Assembly: GCF_019931755.1 (NCBI RefSeq)
Contig: NZ_CP082918.1
Coordinates: 1,530,001-1,594,000, forward strand
Direction: 5' to 3'
From: Sutcliffiella horikoshii
GTDB taxonomy: Bacteria > Bacillota > Bacilli > Bacillales > Bacillaceae_I
DNA: 64,000 nt
Shown: one piece after another, positions 22,058 to 30,210 of the stretch
Numbering within the stretch: the stretch's first letter is position 1
Layout of the letters: the number at the start of each line of letters is the position of its first letter
Position numbers and translations under genes: made by a program
Notes under the pieces: model-generated
Seen by the model: the letters and a program-made list of their open reading frames with translations, nothing else
Told to the model about the DNA's origin: nothing
Database searches by the model: none

Positions 22058-22627
22058 TTGCACCTAGTAGAACGATTAAAAAATAAAGAGGAATCCGCAC
22101 TAAAAGAAATGATGAACTTTTATGGTGACTATCTGTTACGAACGGCGTATTTACTGGTAAAAGATAATCATCTTGCTGAAGAAATAGTGCAGGATACCTT
22201 CATCACAGCTTATCAAAAGATTCATCAACTAGATGAAGAAGAAAAACTAAAAAGCTGGCTCACCTCCATTACAGTCAACCGTTGCAAAATGCAAATGCGT
22301 AAATGGAGCTTCAGGCGAATTCTGTTAAACTTTGAATTTGCTGAACGGGTTACAGAGGACGAAGTGACAGATGGTCCTGAAGCGCAGTTATTGCTAGATT
22401 TTCAAAATCAATCTTTAAGCGAATCGATACAAAAGTTGGATTATAAATACAGGGAAGTAATCATTCTTTATTATTTCAATGAGATGAAAATAAGCGAAAT
22501 CGCAGTACTGTTAGCTATTGCAGAAAGTACCGTGAAAACAAGATTAAAAAGAGGGCGTTCTTATTTAAAGGACATTATCGAGAAAGGGGAGGATGAAAGT
22601 GCAACACAAAGAAAAACAAGCGGTTAA
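22058..22627 (+). CDS. ECF sigma factor
   Basis: The start is TTG 22058, with AGGGGGGTGA seven bases upstream. The 189-residue protein has sigma region 2 (YLLRTAYLLVKDNHLAEEIVQDTFITAY, then LKSWLTSITVNRC) and region 4 with a helix-turn-helix (KYREVIILYYFNEMKISEIAVLL then AESTVKTRLKRGR). It belongs to the SigW/SigX/SigM-like class that answers envelope stress. It is the first gene of a three-gene operon whose other products are membrane proteins. Confidence 0.93.
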   Translation: MHLVERLKNKEESALKEMMNFYGDYLLRTAYLLVKDNHLAEEIVQDTFITAYQKIHQLDEEEKLKSWLTSITVNRCKMQMRKWSFRRILLNFEFAERVTEDEVTDGPEAQLLLDFQNQSLSESIQKLDYKYREVIILYYFNEMKISEIAVLLAIAESTVKTRLKRGRSYLKDIIEKGEDESATQRKTSG

Positions 22628-22940
22628 AGAAAGACTTGACCAAGAATTAAAGGACTTCCATTTTACCGGATGTGAAAAAGTTTTACAGAAAACTCATACG
22701 AAAAGTTTTGTAGATAAACTTTCATCCTTCTGGAATAAGGAAATCGAGGTGCCTGTCCTTCCAATCGTAGTGGCCGCAACCTTAATACTCTCGACTATTT
22801 CATTAAAGGATGACTTAAAAAACAATGAAATAACCACAACTCAGGCCGAACGTGAAATAATCCAGATAGCCGGATACACCTATTGGAAGGACGACTACGA
22901 AAGAGCGGTGAAGTTACATGAAAATAAAAGTGAAAATTAA
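22599..22940 (+). CDS. Small membrane protein, candidate anti-sigma factor
   Basis: Start choice: GGGGAGG at 22586-22592 touches the ATG at 22593, so the in-frame GTG at 22599, six bases away, is more likely. The frame overlaps the sigma gene by about 30 bases. The 113-residue product has a charged N-terminal part of about 55 residues that should be cytoplasmic, one membrane helix (VLPIVVAATLILSTISL) and a short outer tail. Order, overlap and topology fit a membrane anti-sigma factor for the ECF sigma. It has no HxxxCxxC zinc motif, so it would be a non-zinc or novel type. Confidence 0.65.
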   Translation: MQHKEKQAVKERLDQELKDFHFTGCEKVLQKTHTKSFVDKLSSFWNKEIEVPVLPIVVAATLILSTISLKDDLKNNEITTTQAEREIIQIAGYTYWKDDYERAVKLHENKSEN

Positions 22941-24978
22941 ACACATAGTACTAACTGTGGTTTCATTTGTTTTATTTCTTCCAGTATTCTTCTATTTAAT
23001 ACAACCCCAGTACACTATATACATGGCTAAACAGCAGATGGCAAACGGGGAGCAAATTGGAAAAGAGAGAATACAGGAGCTGCTAGACAATGGAAATATT
23101 TTTTCTGAGCAGAGATTTGCACTTATCCGGGAGTTTATGATCGAGGACTCCAATACCATGGAATATGATGTATATGTCGGCACTACCTTAACTCATTGGT
23201 CTGATCCTAATCAGGCAAAAGTGAAATTCTCCTTTGAAGAACGCCAACCTTACTTGTTGGAGTATGTAGAAGAAGGACCGGCTGATGGATATATGGAGGC
23301 AGCGGCCAAGGAACTAGCGGATTATTATAACCGGGAGGGAGAATGGCAAAAAGGGGACAAAGTGCTGCAATCTGCTTTAGATAGGGGAAGTGAAACTTAT
23401 TTCAGATCTGAATTGGCAACAAAACAAATCGATTTGGCAGTTCAAAATGAAAAACACGAGCTTGCCTTACAATATATAGAAGAATTTACTTCAAAGGTTT
23501 CAAATGAGGACACATATACAAAAGCAATAGTGGATAAGATTAAAAACAGGCTAAACTCAGGTAATACTGTTCGAGGAAAAGTACTAGTCAACTCCGATGG
23601 TGAAACACCTGTGGAAGGTGTGGGGGTATATCTGCGTGATAAAAATAATTTATACTATAGTATTGGGGCAGAAGAACAATACCAATCAGTTACGGATAAA
23701 AATGGAGAATACGTCTTCCAGAACGTTTCACCCGGCAGTTATCAGCTTGGATTTGGATTTACCTTTGAACAGATAGATGGTTTTGCTTTATCCATTCCTT
23801 CTAATCCTTGGATTGAAGTAGACGACAAAAATGTTGTTGCGCAGGATTCATATATTCATCCATTGATTGAAATCCATCAGCCGGTTAATTCCGAAGAGAT
23901 TTCAGAAGATCAACTTCAGATTTCATGGGAACCTGTGGAAGGGGCGGAATATTACAATATCAGTGTAGGCAGGGAAATTGAAGGTGGCTCCGTATCACAT
24001 GATCTAAAGAGCGGTATAAAAAGTACAAAACTTACTGTCCCGGTAGAAGACCTCTACTTTTCGCAAGGAGGCATTCAGTTTACGGAAGACAGTGACTGGA
24101 AGGGGATTGATTACTCCTCAGTACTTGGTTTCGCAGATCCTCGAGGACGCTTTTTCTGGAATGTGGAGGCATATGATGAAAATGGTAATTTAATCACGCA
24201 AAGTCACGGTTACAGATTAGGAGCCGACACATTTGGAAACCTGCCGACTTTTTATTTAAAGAACAGAGAATTATCAAAGGCAGATAAAGTTTTATTAAAG
24301 AATAAGCCGGAAGAAGCGTTGGAAATGTATAAGCGGAATTATGCAAAGGACCCAGATGACCTGCATAGTTTGCTAATGATTAGCAAGATTATTGGTGTCG
24401 AGGAGTCGGTGGTGAATAAGTCATCAAAAGAGTTGGCAATACCTTACTTAGAGCAATTGGCTGAAAAAGCCCCTAACGAAATCTTGTTTCTCGATATTCT
24501 CCAATACTATTATGAAAAGGAAGATTGGCAAACCTATAAAAAATGGTATGAAAGGTTTGGAGTTATTAAGGGAGATATTTTAAATGAATATATTGAGGGG
24601 AATCACGCAATGGCCCTCTTAAAGCAAAAAAAGTATGAAGAGGCAAGATTACAGTTTCAACTGGTAATGGAGCAAGGAAATCGCCATGAATATATCGGCG
24701 AATGGATAGCATTAGAACTGCTTTTAGGTGAGCCTCTTGATAAGGCAGTAGAATTGGCTAAAGAACATCCAGAGCAAGGGATTTATGATGTGAGAATTGA
24801 TTGGGAACTTTTGATTAAAAATATCCAGCGAGAAGAAGTGCAGTTTGATGGATATTTGAAAGAACTTGAAAAGGTATTGGGATGGCACTTTAAAGGGGAA
24901 AATAAAAGATTGGAAGATTGGTCGAATACCACAGAAAAGGTAGAATTGAAAAGGTTTATGGAAGAGCTTAGAAAATAA
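22918..24978 (+). CDS. Extracytoplasmic protein with carboxypeptidase-regulatory-like and TPR-like domains
   Basis: The product has 686 residues. An N-terminal membrane anchor (HIVLTVVSFVLFLPVFFYLI) is followed by a helical region (about 40-210), a beta-sandwich of the CarboxypepD_reg/SdrD-B type (about 215-300: VRGKVLVNSDGETPVEGVGVYL and DKNGEYVFQNVSPGSY), a Fn3-like part (ISWEPVEGAEYYNISV) and C-terminal TPR-like helices (about 455-686). It overlaps the preceding gene by 23 bases, so the two are coupled. It may be the sensor or an effector of the ECF system. No enzymatic motif was recognised. Confidence 0.75.
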   Translation: MKIKVKIKHIVLTVVSFVLFLPVFFYLIQPQYTIYMAKQQMANGEQIGKERIQELLDNGNIFSEQRFALIREFMIEDSNTMEYDVYVGTTLTHWSDPNQAKVKFSFEERQPYLLEYVEEGPADGYMEAAAKELADYYNREGEWQKGDKVLQSALDRGSETYFRSELATKQIDLAVQNEKHELALQYIEEFTSKVSNEDTYTKAIVDKIKNRLNSGNTVRGKVLVNSDGETPVEGVGVYLRDKNNLYYSIGAEEQYQSVTDKNGEYVFQNVSPGSYQLGFGFTFEQIDGFALSIPSNPWIEVDDKNVVAQDSYIHPLIEIHQPVNSEEISEDQLQISWEPVEGAEYYNISVGREIEGGSVSHDLKSGIKSTKLTVPVEDLYFSQGGIQFTEDSDWKGIDYSSVLGFADPRGRFFWNVEAYDENGNLITQSHGYRLGADTFGNLPTFYLKNRELSKADKVLLKNKPEEALEMYKRNYAKDPDDLHSLLMISKIIGVEESVVNKSSKELAIPYLEQLAEKAPNEILFLDILQYYYEKEDWQTYKKWYERFGVIKGDILNEYIEGNHAMALLKQKKYEEARLQFQLVMEQGNRHEYIGEWIALELLLGEPLDKAVELAKEHPEQGIYDVRIDWELLIKNIQREEVQFDGYLKELEKVLGWHFKGENKRLEDWSNTTEKVELKRFMEELRK

Positions 24979-24983
24979 AAGGG

Positions 24984-25021
24984 AAAAGGAACGACTCATT
25001 GTGCAGAGAGTCGTTCCTTTT
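24984..25021. terminator. Bidirectional terminator
   Basis: AAAAGGAACGACTC pairs perfectly with GAGTCGTTCCTTTT between convergent genes, with A and T runs on both sides. Confidence 0.9.
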
Positions 25022-25025
25022 CTAC

Positions 25026-26180
25026 TTAGAAGTTATTCAAAAACCGTTCCATACGGTCCATAGCTTTTTCAAGGGTTTGCATGTCATAGGCATAGGAGAG
25101 TCTTACATACCCTTCTCCAAGCTCGGAGAAGGCACTACCTGGTACAACTGCAACTCCAGCTTCCTCTACAAGTTTTAACGCAAAATCAAATGACTTTATG
25201 TTAAACTTTTGGATCGAAGGGAAAAGGTAAAACGCTCCATCTGGCTTCACTACTTCAAGCCCCATGTTGACAAGGCGATTATATACATAATTCATTCTCT
25301 TCTGATACTGTGTTTTCATAACATCTGCATCATTTATCCCTGCAGTTAATGCTTGCAATGCTGCGTATTGCGAGACGGAGCTTGCGCAAGAAACATTGTA
25401 CTGATGCACTTTTAGCATCTGTTTCATGACAAATTCAGGACCGAAAACAAGGCCTATTCTCCAACCTGTCATGGAATGAGATTTGGATACTCCATTGATG
25501 ACGATGGTTTTCTCTCTCATGCCGGGTAGAGTGGCGATGGATTGGTGGCTGCCCTCAAAAACAAGTTCACTATAAATTTCATCTGACAAAATAAAAATAT
25601 CCTTGTCCTGCAACAAGTCTGCAATTTTTCTTAATTCCGTTTCTGATATTGCTGCACCAGTCGGATTAGAAGGATAGGGCAGAATGATACAACGGGTTTT
25701 ATCGGTAATGTTTTTTTCTATTAATTCTGCCGTTAATTGAAAATCAGTTTCTCTTGTATCAATATGAACAGGGGTTGCACCGCATAATTTGATAATGGGT
25801 TCGTAACCTGGATAGACTGGTCCAGGTAGGATAACTTGGGTACCGGGTTCTAATATGGTACGAAAAGCAATATCAATTCCTTGGCTTGCGCCTATGGAAA
25901 CGATCACCTCAGAATCAGGATCATAATCCATATTGTATTTCTTTTTAACAAAGTCACTTGCAGCCTTACGGAGTTCAGGAATACCAGCATTTGGAGTATA
26001 AACGGTTTTATTCATTTCGATTGCAGCTTTGCCGGCTTCTTTTACATGTGTTGGAGTAGGGAAATCTGGTTGCCCGATGGTAAGTGAAAGTACATCATCA
26101 TATTTTGCTACAAGGTTGAAAAACTTGCGAATGCCTGAAATTTCAATATCTCGCACATTCGAGTTGATTAGATGTTCCAT
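25026..26180 (-). CDS. patA: PLP-dependent aminotransferase, PatA type
   Basis: This class I/II fold aminotransferase of 384 residues is closely similar to B. subtilis PatA, which makes N-acetyl-LL-2,6-diaminopimelate in lysine and cell-wall precursor synthesis. Visible features are IGQPDFPTP, YTPNAGIPELR, PYPSNPTGA, LSDEIYSELV, the PLP lysine in GVSKSHSMTGWR and the C-terminal RLSYA arginine. It is transcribed alone toward the shared terminator. Related enzymes act on aromatic amino acids or aspartate, so the substrate rests on similarity. Confidence 0.9.
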   Translation of the reverse strand: MEHLINSNVRDIEISGIRKFFNLVAKYDDVLSLTIGQPDFPTPTHVKEAGKAAIEMNKTVYTPNAGIPELRKAASDFVKKKYNMDYDPDSEVIVSIGASQGIDIAFRTILEPGTQVILPGPVYPGYEPIIKLCGATPVHIDTRETDFQLTAELIEKNITDKTRCIILPYPSNPTGAAISETELRKIADLLQDKDIFILSDEIYSELVFEGSHQSIATLPGMREKTIVINGVSKSHSMTGWRIGLVFGPEFVMKQMLKVHQYNVSCASSVSQYAALQALTAGINDADVMKTQYQKRMNYVYNRLVNMGLEVVKPDGAFYLFPSIQKFNIKSFDFALKLVEEAGVAVVPGSAFSELGEGYVRLSYAYDMQTLEKAMDRMERFLNNF

Positions 26181-26527
26181 ATAAATTGCCCCTTTATGTA
26201 TTCAAGCTTTTTAAGTTAGTGTAACTGACTTTTTTCCCCTTGTCCAAGAGATTATTGTAGTAAAATGAATAGGTATGAAGAGGGATTCCTTGATACCTAG
26301 AAAGGGAAGGGAAACGTTTGTTTGGTCCTTGACATAATAGGGAAGACCTATAAAAATAAGAAGCTAGTAGGATAGGAAAAAACTTACATAAGATTTATAA
26401 TAATTATAAACACAGAATATTCACATAACTTTAACTGCCGTCTCCATTGCCTTTGGATGCACTCCTTTCACCTTTGAATTACTGGGATTTGGTGTCTGTT
26501 GGATTCCGTCTGAAAGGGGATTGTGTA
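26181..26527. other. Intergenic region, nothing recognised
   Basis: This AT-rich gap separates patA from the small membrane protein. No coding frame with a ribosome site, terminator or riboswitch was recognised. A TTGACA near 26330 lacks a well-spaced -10. Confidence 0.4.
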
Positions 26528-26749
26528 ATGGATATTGTGCTACAAATTTGGGTTACGTTGTTGGAAAGGTATGCAGAGGAGTTATTTTTTCAGGATTCAT
26601 CATCAGGGGTCTTTTCGTTTATGATTATTGGGGTGCTCGCTTACTTGTACAAGCAGGAAAAAGAGACAAAGAAAAATTGTTCTTGTTGCCAAACAGAGGC
26701 GAAAACAGAAGAGAAAAAGCTCCCCGAAAAGCAAGAAGAAGCGGAATGA
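26528..26749 (+). CDS. Small single-pass membrane protein
   Basis: ATG 26528 has AAAGGGG about seven bases upstream. The 73-residue product has an amphipathic or hydrophobic N-terminal segment (MDIVLQIWVTLLERYAEELF), a clear membrane helix (VFSFMIIGVLAYLY) and a Lys/Glu-rich tail containing CSCC. The Cys-Ser-Cys-Cys could bind metal or form disulfides, but no function is known. The stop codon lies inside the terminator hairpin. Confidence 0.6.
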   Translation: MDIVLQIWVTLLERYAEELFFQDSSSGVFSFMIIGVLAYLYKQEKETKKNCSCCQTEAKTEEKKLPEKQEEAE

Positions 26750-26770
26750 GTTTCCGCTTCTTTTTTTGTG
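26736..26770 (+). terminator. Terminator overlapping the end of the small membrane protein gene
   Basis: AGAAGCGGA pairs with TCCGCTTCT and a T run follows. Confidence 0.85.
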
Positions 26771-26786
26771 GGATAAGGTAAACCCG

Positions 26787-26912
26787 CTGTTGATTTCCGC
26801 AAATGGCTTCGCTTTCCGCGGGGCGACCTTGAGCCTCCTCACTTCGTTGCGGGGTCTCAACATTGCCGCTACTCCCCCGCTGGAGTCTTCGCCTTTTGCT
26901 CCAATCAACAGC
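26787..26912 (-). repeat. Single dispersed repeat module
   Basis: One module of the dispersed family occurs here without partner. Read on the minus strand it begins near TGTTGATTGGAGCAAAAGGC and ends GCGGAAATCAACAG. It is nearest to the right-hand module of copy 3 (29195-29328), sharing the CGGCAATGTTGA block near its middle. Confidence 0.85.
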
Positions 26913-26952
26913 TATAAATCCTCAATTTTTCGAATTCAACTTTAACTTAATT

Positions 26953-27189
26953 TTACTGTAAATGAGAGAACTGATCTAGTAGGGTGTTATATTCGCTTGA
27001 TAAGGTTTTGAATTTTTGACGGTTGCCTTCACCTAATGCTTGATCTATTTCGTTCATCAGCCTGTTTTTATGGAATTGAAAGACAGAAGAGTCGACAATG
27101 ATTTGAGCGACTTTCTCCTCTCTGGTCATATCAAAGCTTTTGAGATTGGAAACAGATTGTTCAGGTTGAAAAGAAAAATGCTTATTCAT
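26953..27189 (-). CDS. IDEAL-domain protein
   Basis: This 78-residue protein has the short C-terminal IDEAL motif, here EIDQALGEGNRQKFKTLSSEYNTLL, found in small Bacillus proteins such as YpiB and YozD. Some family members act as adaptor or stability modules. A ribosome site (AGGGGG on the minus strand) lies before ATG 27189. It is monocistronic and no partner gene suggests a role. Confidence 0.75.
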   Translation of the reverse strand: MNKHFSFQPEQSVSNLKSFDMTREEKVAQIIVDSSVFQFHKNRLMNEIDQALGEGNRQKFKTLSSEYNTLLDQFSHLQ

Positions 27190-27544
27190 AATTTCTACCC
27201 CCTGTGCGGAATTTTGGAATGCTTATTAATGGGTGAATCATGAAAAGGATGTGAAAGTATGCTTGCTCATCCTTTTTCCTATTATCTGATATTTTGTCCT
27301 GTTTGTGAAGTATAATTTTTAGAAAATTTAGATATATCAGAAAAAATAGCGGAAACTTTGTAAAAGAGTGACATTTGATTAAATGATTTTGTTTGGTTAC
27401 TTATTTTTGAATATACCCAAAATAGCAATGGGGAAAACAAGTAGAGCGTATTAACCTGAAGAAGTTGAAAAAAGTTAGCTAACTTATGAAAAAAGGTGAT
27501 TCGGAAAAATAATAAAGTCATGGATAGGAATTTTCGATTTTCTC
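27190..27544. other. Intergenic region upstream of the purine permease
   Basis: AT-rich sequence without a convincing gene. A 79-codon frame on the minus strand has no ribosome site and Phe-rich, random-looking composition. No G-box purine riboswitch core was seen. Confidence 0.5.
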
Positions 27545-27603
27545 TTGAAAAATCAATAGAAAACGAATATTATTAGTAAGGTTTCAATAATACATTCGTT
27601 TTT
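27545..27603 (+). promoter_or_regulatory. Promoter with overlapping PurR-like inverted repeat
   Basis: TTGAAA (27545-27550), a 17-base spacer and TATTAT (27568-27573) form a good sigma-A promoter. AAAACGAATATTATT and the downstream AATAATACATTCGTTTT form an inverted repeat across the -10 and start region. The CGAA/TTCG cores in A/T-rich flanks resemble paired PurBoxes. With a purine permease next, repression by PurR is a reasonable inference. Confidence 0.55.
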
Positions 27604-27617
27604 GGGGGATTTTTAAG

Positions 27618-28913
27618 TTGGAAAACTATTTTGATTTTAAAAAGTTTAATACGTCAATTAAACAAGAGGTATTAGCGGGGATAACGACTTTCCTTACGAT
27701 GGTTTATATAATTTTTGTCAATCCGGCTATTCTTTCAGCAGCTGGTATTCCATTTGAGCAAGTGTTTATGGCAACGATCATTGCTGCTGTGATCGGGACG
27801 GTAACGATGGGTCTATTTGCAAAGTATCCAATAGCGGTTGCTCCCGGGATGGGCCTTAATGCATATTTTACAAGTGTTGTAGCTACTCAGGGACTTACCT
27901 ATCAAGCAGTGTTGGGAACGGTGTTTTTAGCTGGACTTGTTATTATTATTTTAAGTTTGACCAATTTAAGAAAAGCGCTTATTGAAGCGATTCCTGCGCC
28001 TTTAAAGTATGGGATTACAGCGGGTATTGGCTTATTCATTGCGTTTCTTGGTTTAAAGATGGCAGGTATTGTTGTACCGAGTGAAGCAACGATGATTACA
28101 CTTGGGGACCTCACAAGTCCGGTTACGGCTCTTGCTATCGGTGGACTGTTCGTCACCCTCATCCTTATGGCAAAACGGGTATCCGGTGCGCTATTTTATG
28201 GGATGGTATTGACGGCAATCGCAGGCTATTTCTTTAATATGCTTTCATTTAATGGCATTGTGGATATGCCTCCTGCACCTCAATTTATCCATATTGGAGA
28301 TGCACTTAGTGGTGTGGTTACAAACGGTTTATATACGGTGGTATTTGCATTCATTCTTGTTACTATTTTTGATTCTACTGGTACGCTTGTAGGAGTTTCA
28401 GAACAAGCTGGATTTATGAAGGATGGCAAACTAGAAAGAACGAAGCCTGCGACACTTTCCGATGCGATAGCAACGACAGCTGGTGCTGCCCTTGGGACAA
28501 GTCCTTCTTGTGCTTATATCGAATCTTCTGCTGGGGTTGCAGCGGGTGGCAGAACAGGATTGACCTCTATTGTGGTAGCTGGTTTGTTTCTTTTATCGAT
28601 GTTCTTTTCCCCGGCAATTTCCGCTATATCCAGTTTACCGGCGATCACTGCACCGATATTAATTATTGTCGGGTGTTTTATGATGGAAGGTTTAGCGAAG
28701 ATACAATGGAGAAATTTTGATGAAGCGTTTCCTGCTTTCGCGATTATTTTGACGATGCCATTGACTTCAAGCATCGCTACAGGGATTGCTGTTGGTTTTA
28801 TTACGTATCCAATCATGAAAGCTGTAAATGGAAAATGGAAAGATGTTCATCCGCTCATTTACGTATTTGCAGTTATTTTCTTAATTCAAATGATTTATTT
28901 TCCGGCACACTAA
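27618..28913 (+). CDS. NCS2-family purine permease (PbuG/PbuO type)
   Basis: This 431-residue membrane protein belongs to the AzgA/PbuG branch of NCS2 H+ symporters, which import guanine, hypoxanthine or xanthine. Family motifs are TTFLTMVYIIFVNP, PIAVAPGMGLNAYF, ILVTIFDSTGTLVG and ALGTSPSCAYIESSAGVAAGGRTG. The start is TTG 27618 with GGGGG nine bases upstream. It is monocistronic and ends in a strong terminator. PbuO is perhaps the closest named relative, but the substrate cannot be fixed by sight. Confidence 0.92.
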   Translation: MENYFDFKKFNTSIKQEVLAGITTFLTMVYIIFVNPAILSAAGIPFEQVFMATIIAAVIGTVTMGLFAKYPIAVAPGMGLNAYFTSVVATQGLTYQAVLGTVFLAGLVIIILSLTNLRKALIEAIPAPLKYGITAGIGLFIAFLGLKMAGIVVPSEATMITLGDLTSPVTALAIGGLFVTLILMAKRVSGALFYGMVLTAIAGYFFNMLSFNGIVDMPPAPQFIHIGDALSGVVTNGLYTVVFAFILVTIFDSTGTLVGVSEQAGFMKDGKLERTKPATLSDAIATTAGAALGTSPSCAYIESSAGVAAGGRTGLTSIVVAGLFLLSMFFSPAISAISSLPAITAPILIIVGCFMMEGLAKIQWRNFDEAFPAFAIILTMPLTSSIATGIAVGFITYPIMKAVNGKWKDVHPLIYVFAVIFLIQMIYFPAH

Positions 28914-28921
28914 AGGATAAA

Positions 28922-28960
28922 AAAACGACGCACCCAACATTTCGGGTGCGTCGTTTCTTA
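28922..28960. terminator. Terminator of the purine permease gene
   Basis: AACGACGCACCC pairs perfectly with GGGTGCGTCGTT, with A and T residues at either side. Confidence 0.9.
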
Positions 28961-28987
28961 TTTAAATGTAGGAAGGTGTAGATTCCA

Positions 28988-29328
28988 GTTGATTTCCATT
29001 CCAGGCGCTTCGCTTGCCTGCGGGCGGTCCGTGAGCCTCCTCGGCTTGCAGCCTGTGGGGTCTCACCTGTCCCTTCCTCCCGCGGGCGTCTGCGCGCCTT
29101 CCACTCCAATCAACAAGATGTTTTCATTCACCTTAAGATCAAAGAGGCTATTTAACCGATTTACTGAAAACCCAATAACCATTCTTTAAAGAAATTTCTA
29201 GCTGTGTATTGGAGCAAATGGCGGAGACTCCTACGGGGAAGTAGCGGCAATGTTGATACCCCGCAGGCTTGCCGAGGAGGCTCAAGGTCGCCCCGTGGAA
29301 AGCGCAGCCATTTGCGGAAAGGAACAGC
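28988..29328. repeat. Composite dispersed repeat, copy 3
   Basis: Left module 28988-29111 is almost identical to those of copies 1 and 2, apart from a GGCTTGCAGCCTGT replacement. Right module 29199-29328 has diverged and carries the GGCAATGTTGA block shared with the single module at 26787-26912. The spacer retains TTAACCGA and AAATTTCTAGCTGT. The mixed identity suggests exchange between modules. Confidence 0.88.
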
Positions 29329-29381
29329 GGACTAAACAAATAACTTATAATTAAAAAGGGGAGAGGGGGATCCGCTCCTTC

Positions 29382-29927
29382 TTAGCCTTCCTGATTAAAT
29401 AACCCTTCTTCTGCATCTTCTTGAAGTCTTTGTAGCCATTTTAATTCTACTTGGCATAGTTCATGGGCATTTTCCATGATGGCTTGTGACCCTTTGGGGG
29501 CATGGATACCAAATTGGTTATACACTCTTTCCAGCATTTCAAGTTGCATTTTGGTATGGGAGATTCGCTCAGATAAAGCTTCTCTAATCAGGTTTGCATC
29601 CCCAAGATGTATAAATGCAAGTGCGGTGTACATTGGATGAAAGTGCGTGCTTTCTGCTTGTAGCTGCTTTTTCAGTAATTGTTGAAAAGCTTCTATCCCA
29701 TCAGGAGTAATGCTATATATGGTCTTATCAGGACGTGTCTGGTCCGTTACAACTTGTTTGACTTTAATTAGTTTTTTGTTGAGTAGCTGCTCTACAGCAT
29801 AATAGAGTGACCCTTTTGCCATTTTGATATATTGATCCATATTGCGGTCATGCATCACTTGTTGGATTTCGTATGGATGCTTGTCTCCTTCCATGAGAAG
29901 ACCAAGTATTACAAGTTTTATTGCCAA
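29382..29927 (-). CDS. PadR-family regulator
   Basis: The 181-residue protein has the PadR N-terminal winged helix (LVILGLLMEGDKHPYEIQQVM, GSLYYAVEQLLNKKLIKV) and the Vir_C-like helical dimerisation tail (FHPMYTALAFIHLGDANLI). It starts at TTG with AAAGGTG upstream. PadR proteins repress multidrug or stress genes and usually autoregulate. The divergent gene is the KinB-like kinase about 280 bases away; a direct link is not established. Confidence 0.9.
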   Translation of the reverse strand: MAIKLVILGLLMEGDKHPYEIQQVMHDRNMDQYIKMAKGSLYYAVEQLLNKKLIKVKQVVTDQTRPDKTIYSITPDGIEAFQQLLKKQLQAESTHFHPMYTALAFIHLGDANLIREALSERISHTKMQLEMLERVYNQFGIHAPKGSQAIMENAHELCQVELKWLQRLQEDAEEGLFNQEG

Positions 29928-30210
29928 ATTCGTTCACACCTTTGTATGTAAAGAGTGGTTTGTCTTCTATTATAAAGGAAAGATGAGATGCCGGATACTA
30001 ATAATAGGTTTAGTGAAATATTCAAGTATTAATTAATATCCCACTATTCAGGTGAGCTTTTAAGAAAATGTCATGTGCTTCTAGACGAACTCTTACAAGA
30101 AGCCTATAATGGATGGGGTGCTGAATTATAAAATTTAACACTTTACCCATTAAATTGAGAAGGGTGGGTAATATAAGTAATGTTGTTATTAATTGGAGGA
30201 TTTGTTGTGA
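29928..30210. other. Divergent intergenic region between padR and the kinase
   Basis: No gene was seen. TTACCCA at 30143-30149 and TGGGTAA at 30165-30171 form a perfect inverted repeat about 40 bases before the kinase start and could be an operator. Confidence 0.4.

Noticed and set aside
27282..27521. 79-codon minus-strand frame upstream of the purine permease
   Set aside because: Low-complexity Phe/Leu-rich product with no ribosome site in AT-rich intergenic DNA.
27599..27608. Terminator just before the purine permease formed by AAAACGAA/TTCGTTTTT
   Set aside because: The promoter at 27545-27573 starts transcription inside this repeat, so the full hairpin would not be made; an operator is more likely.
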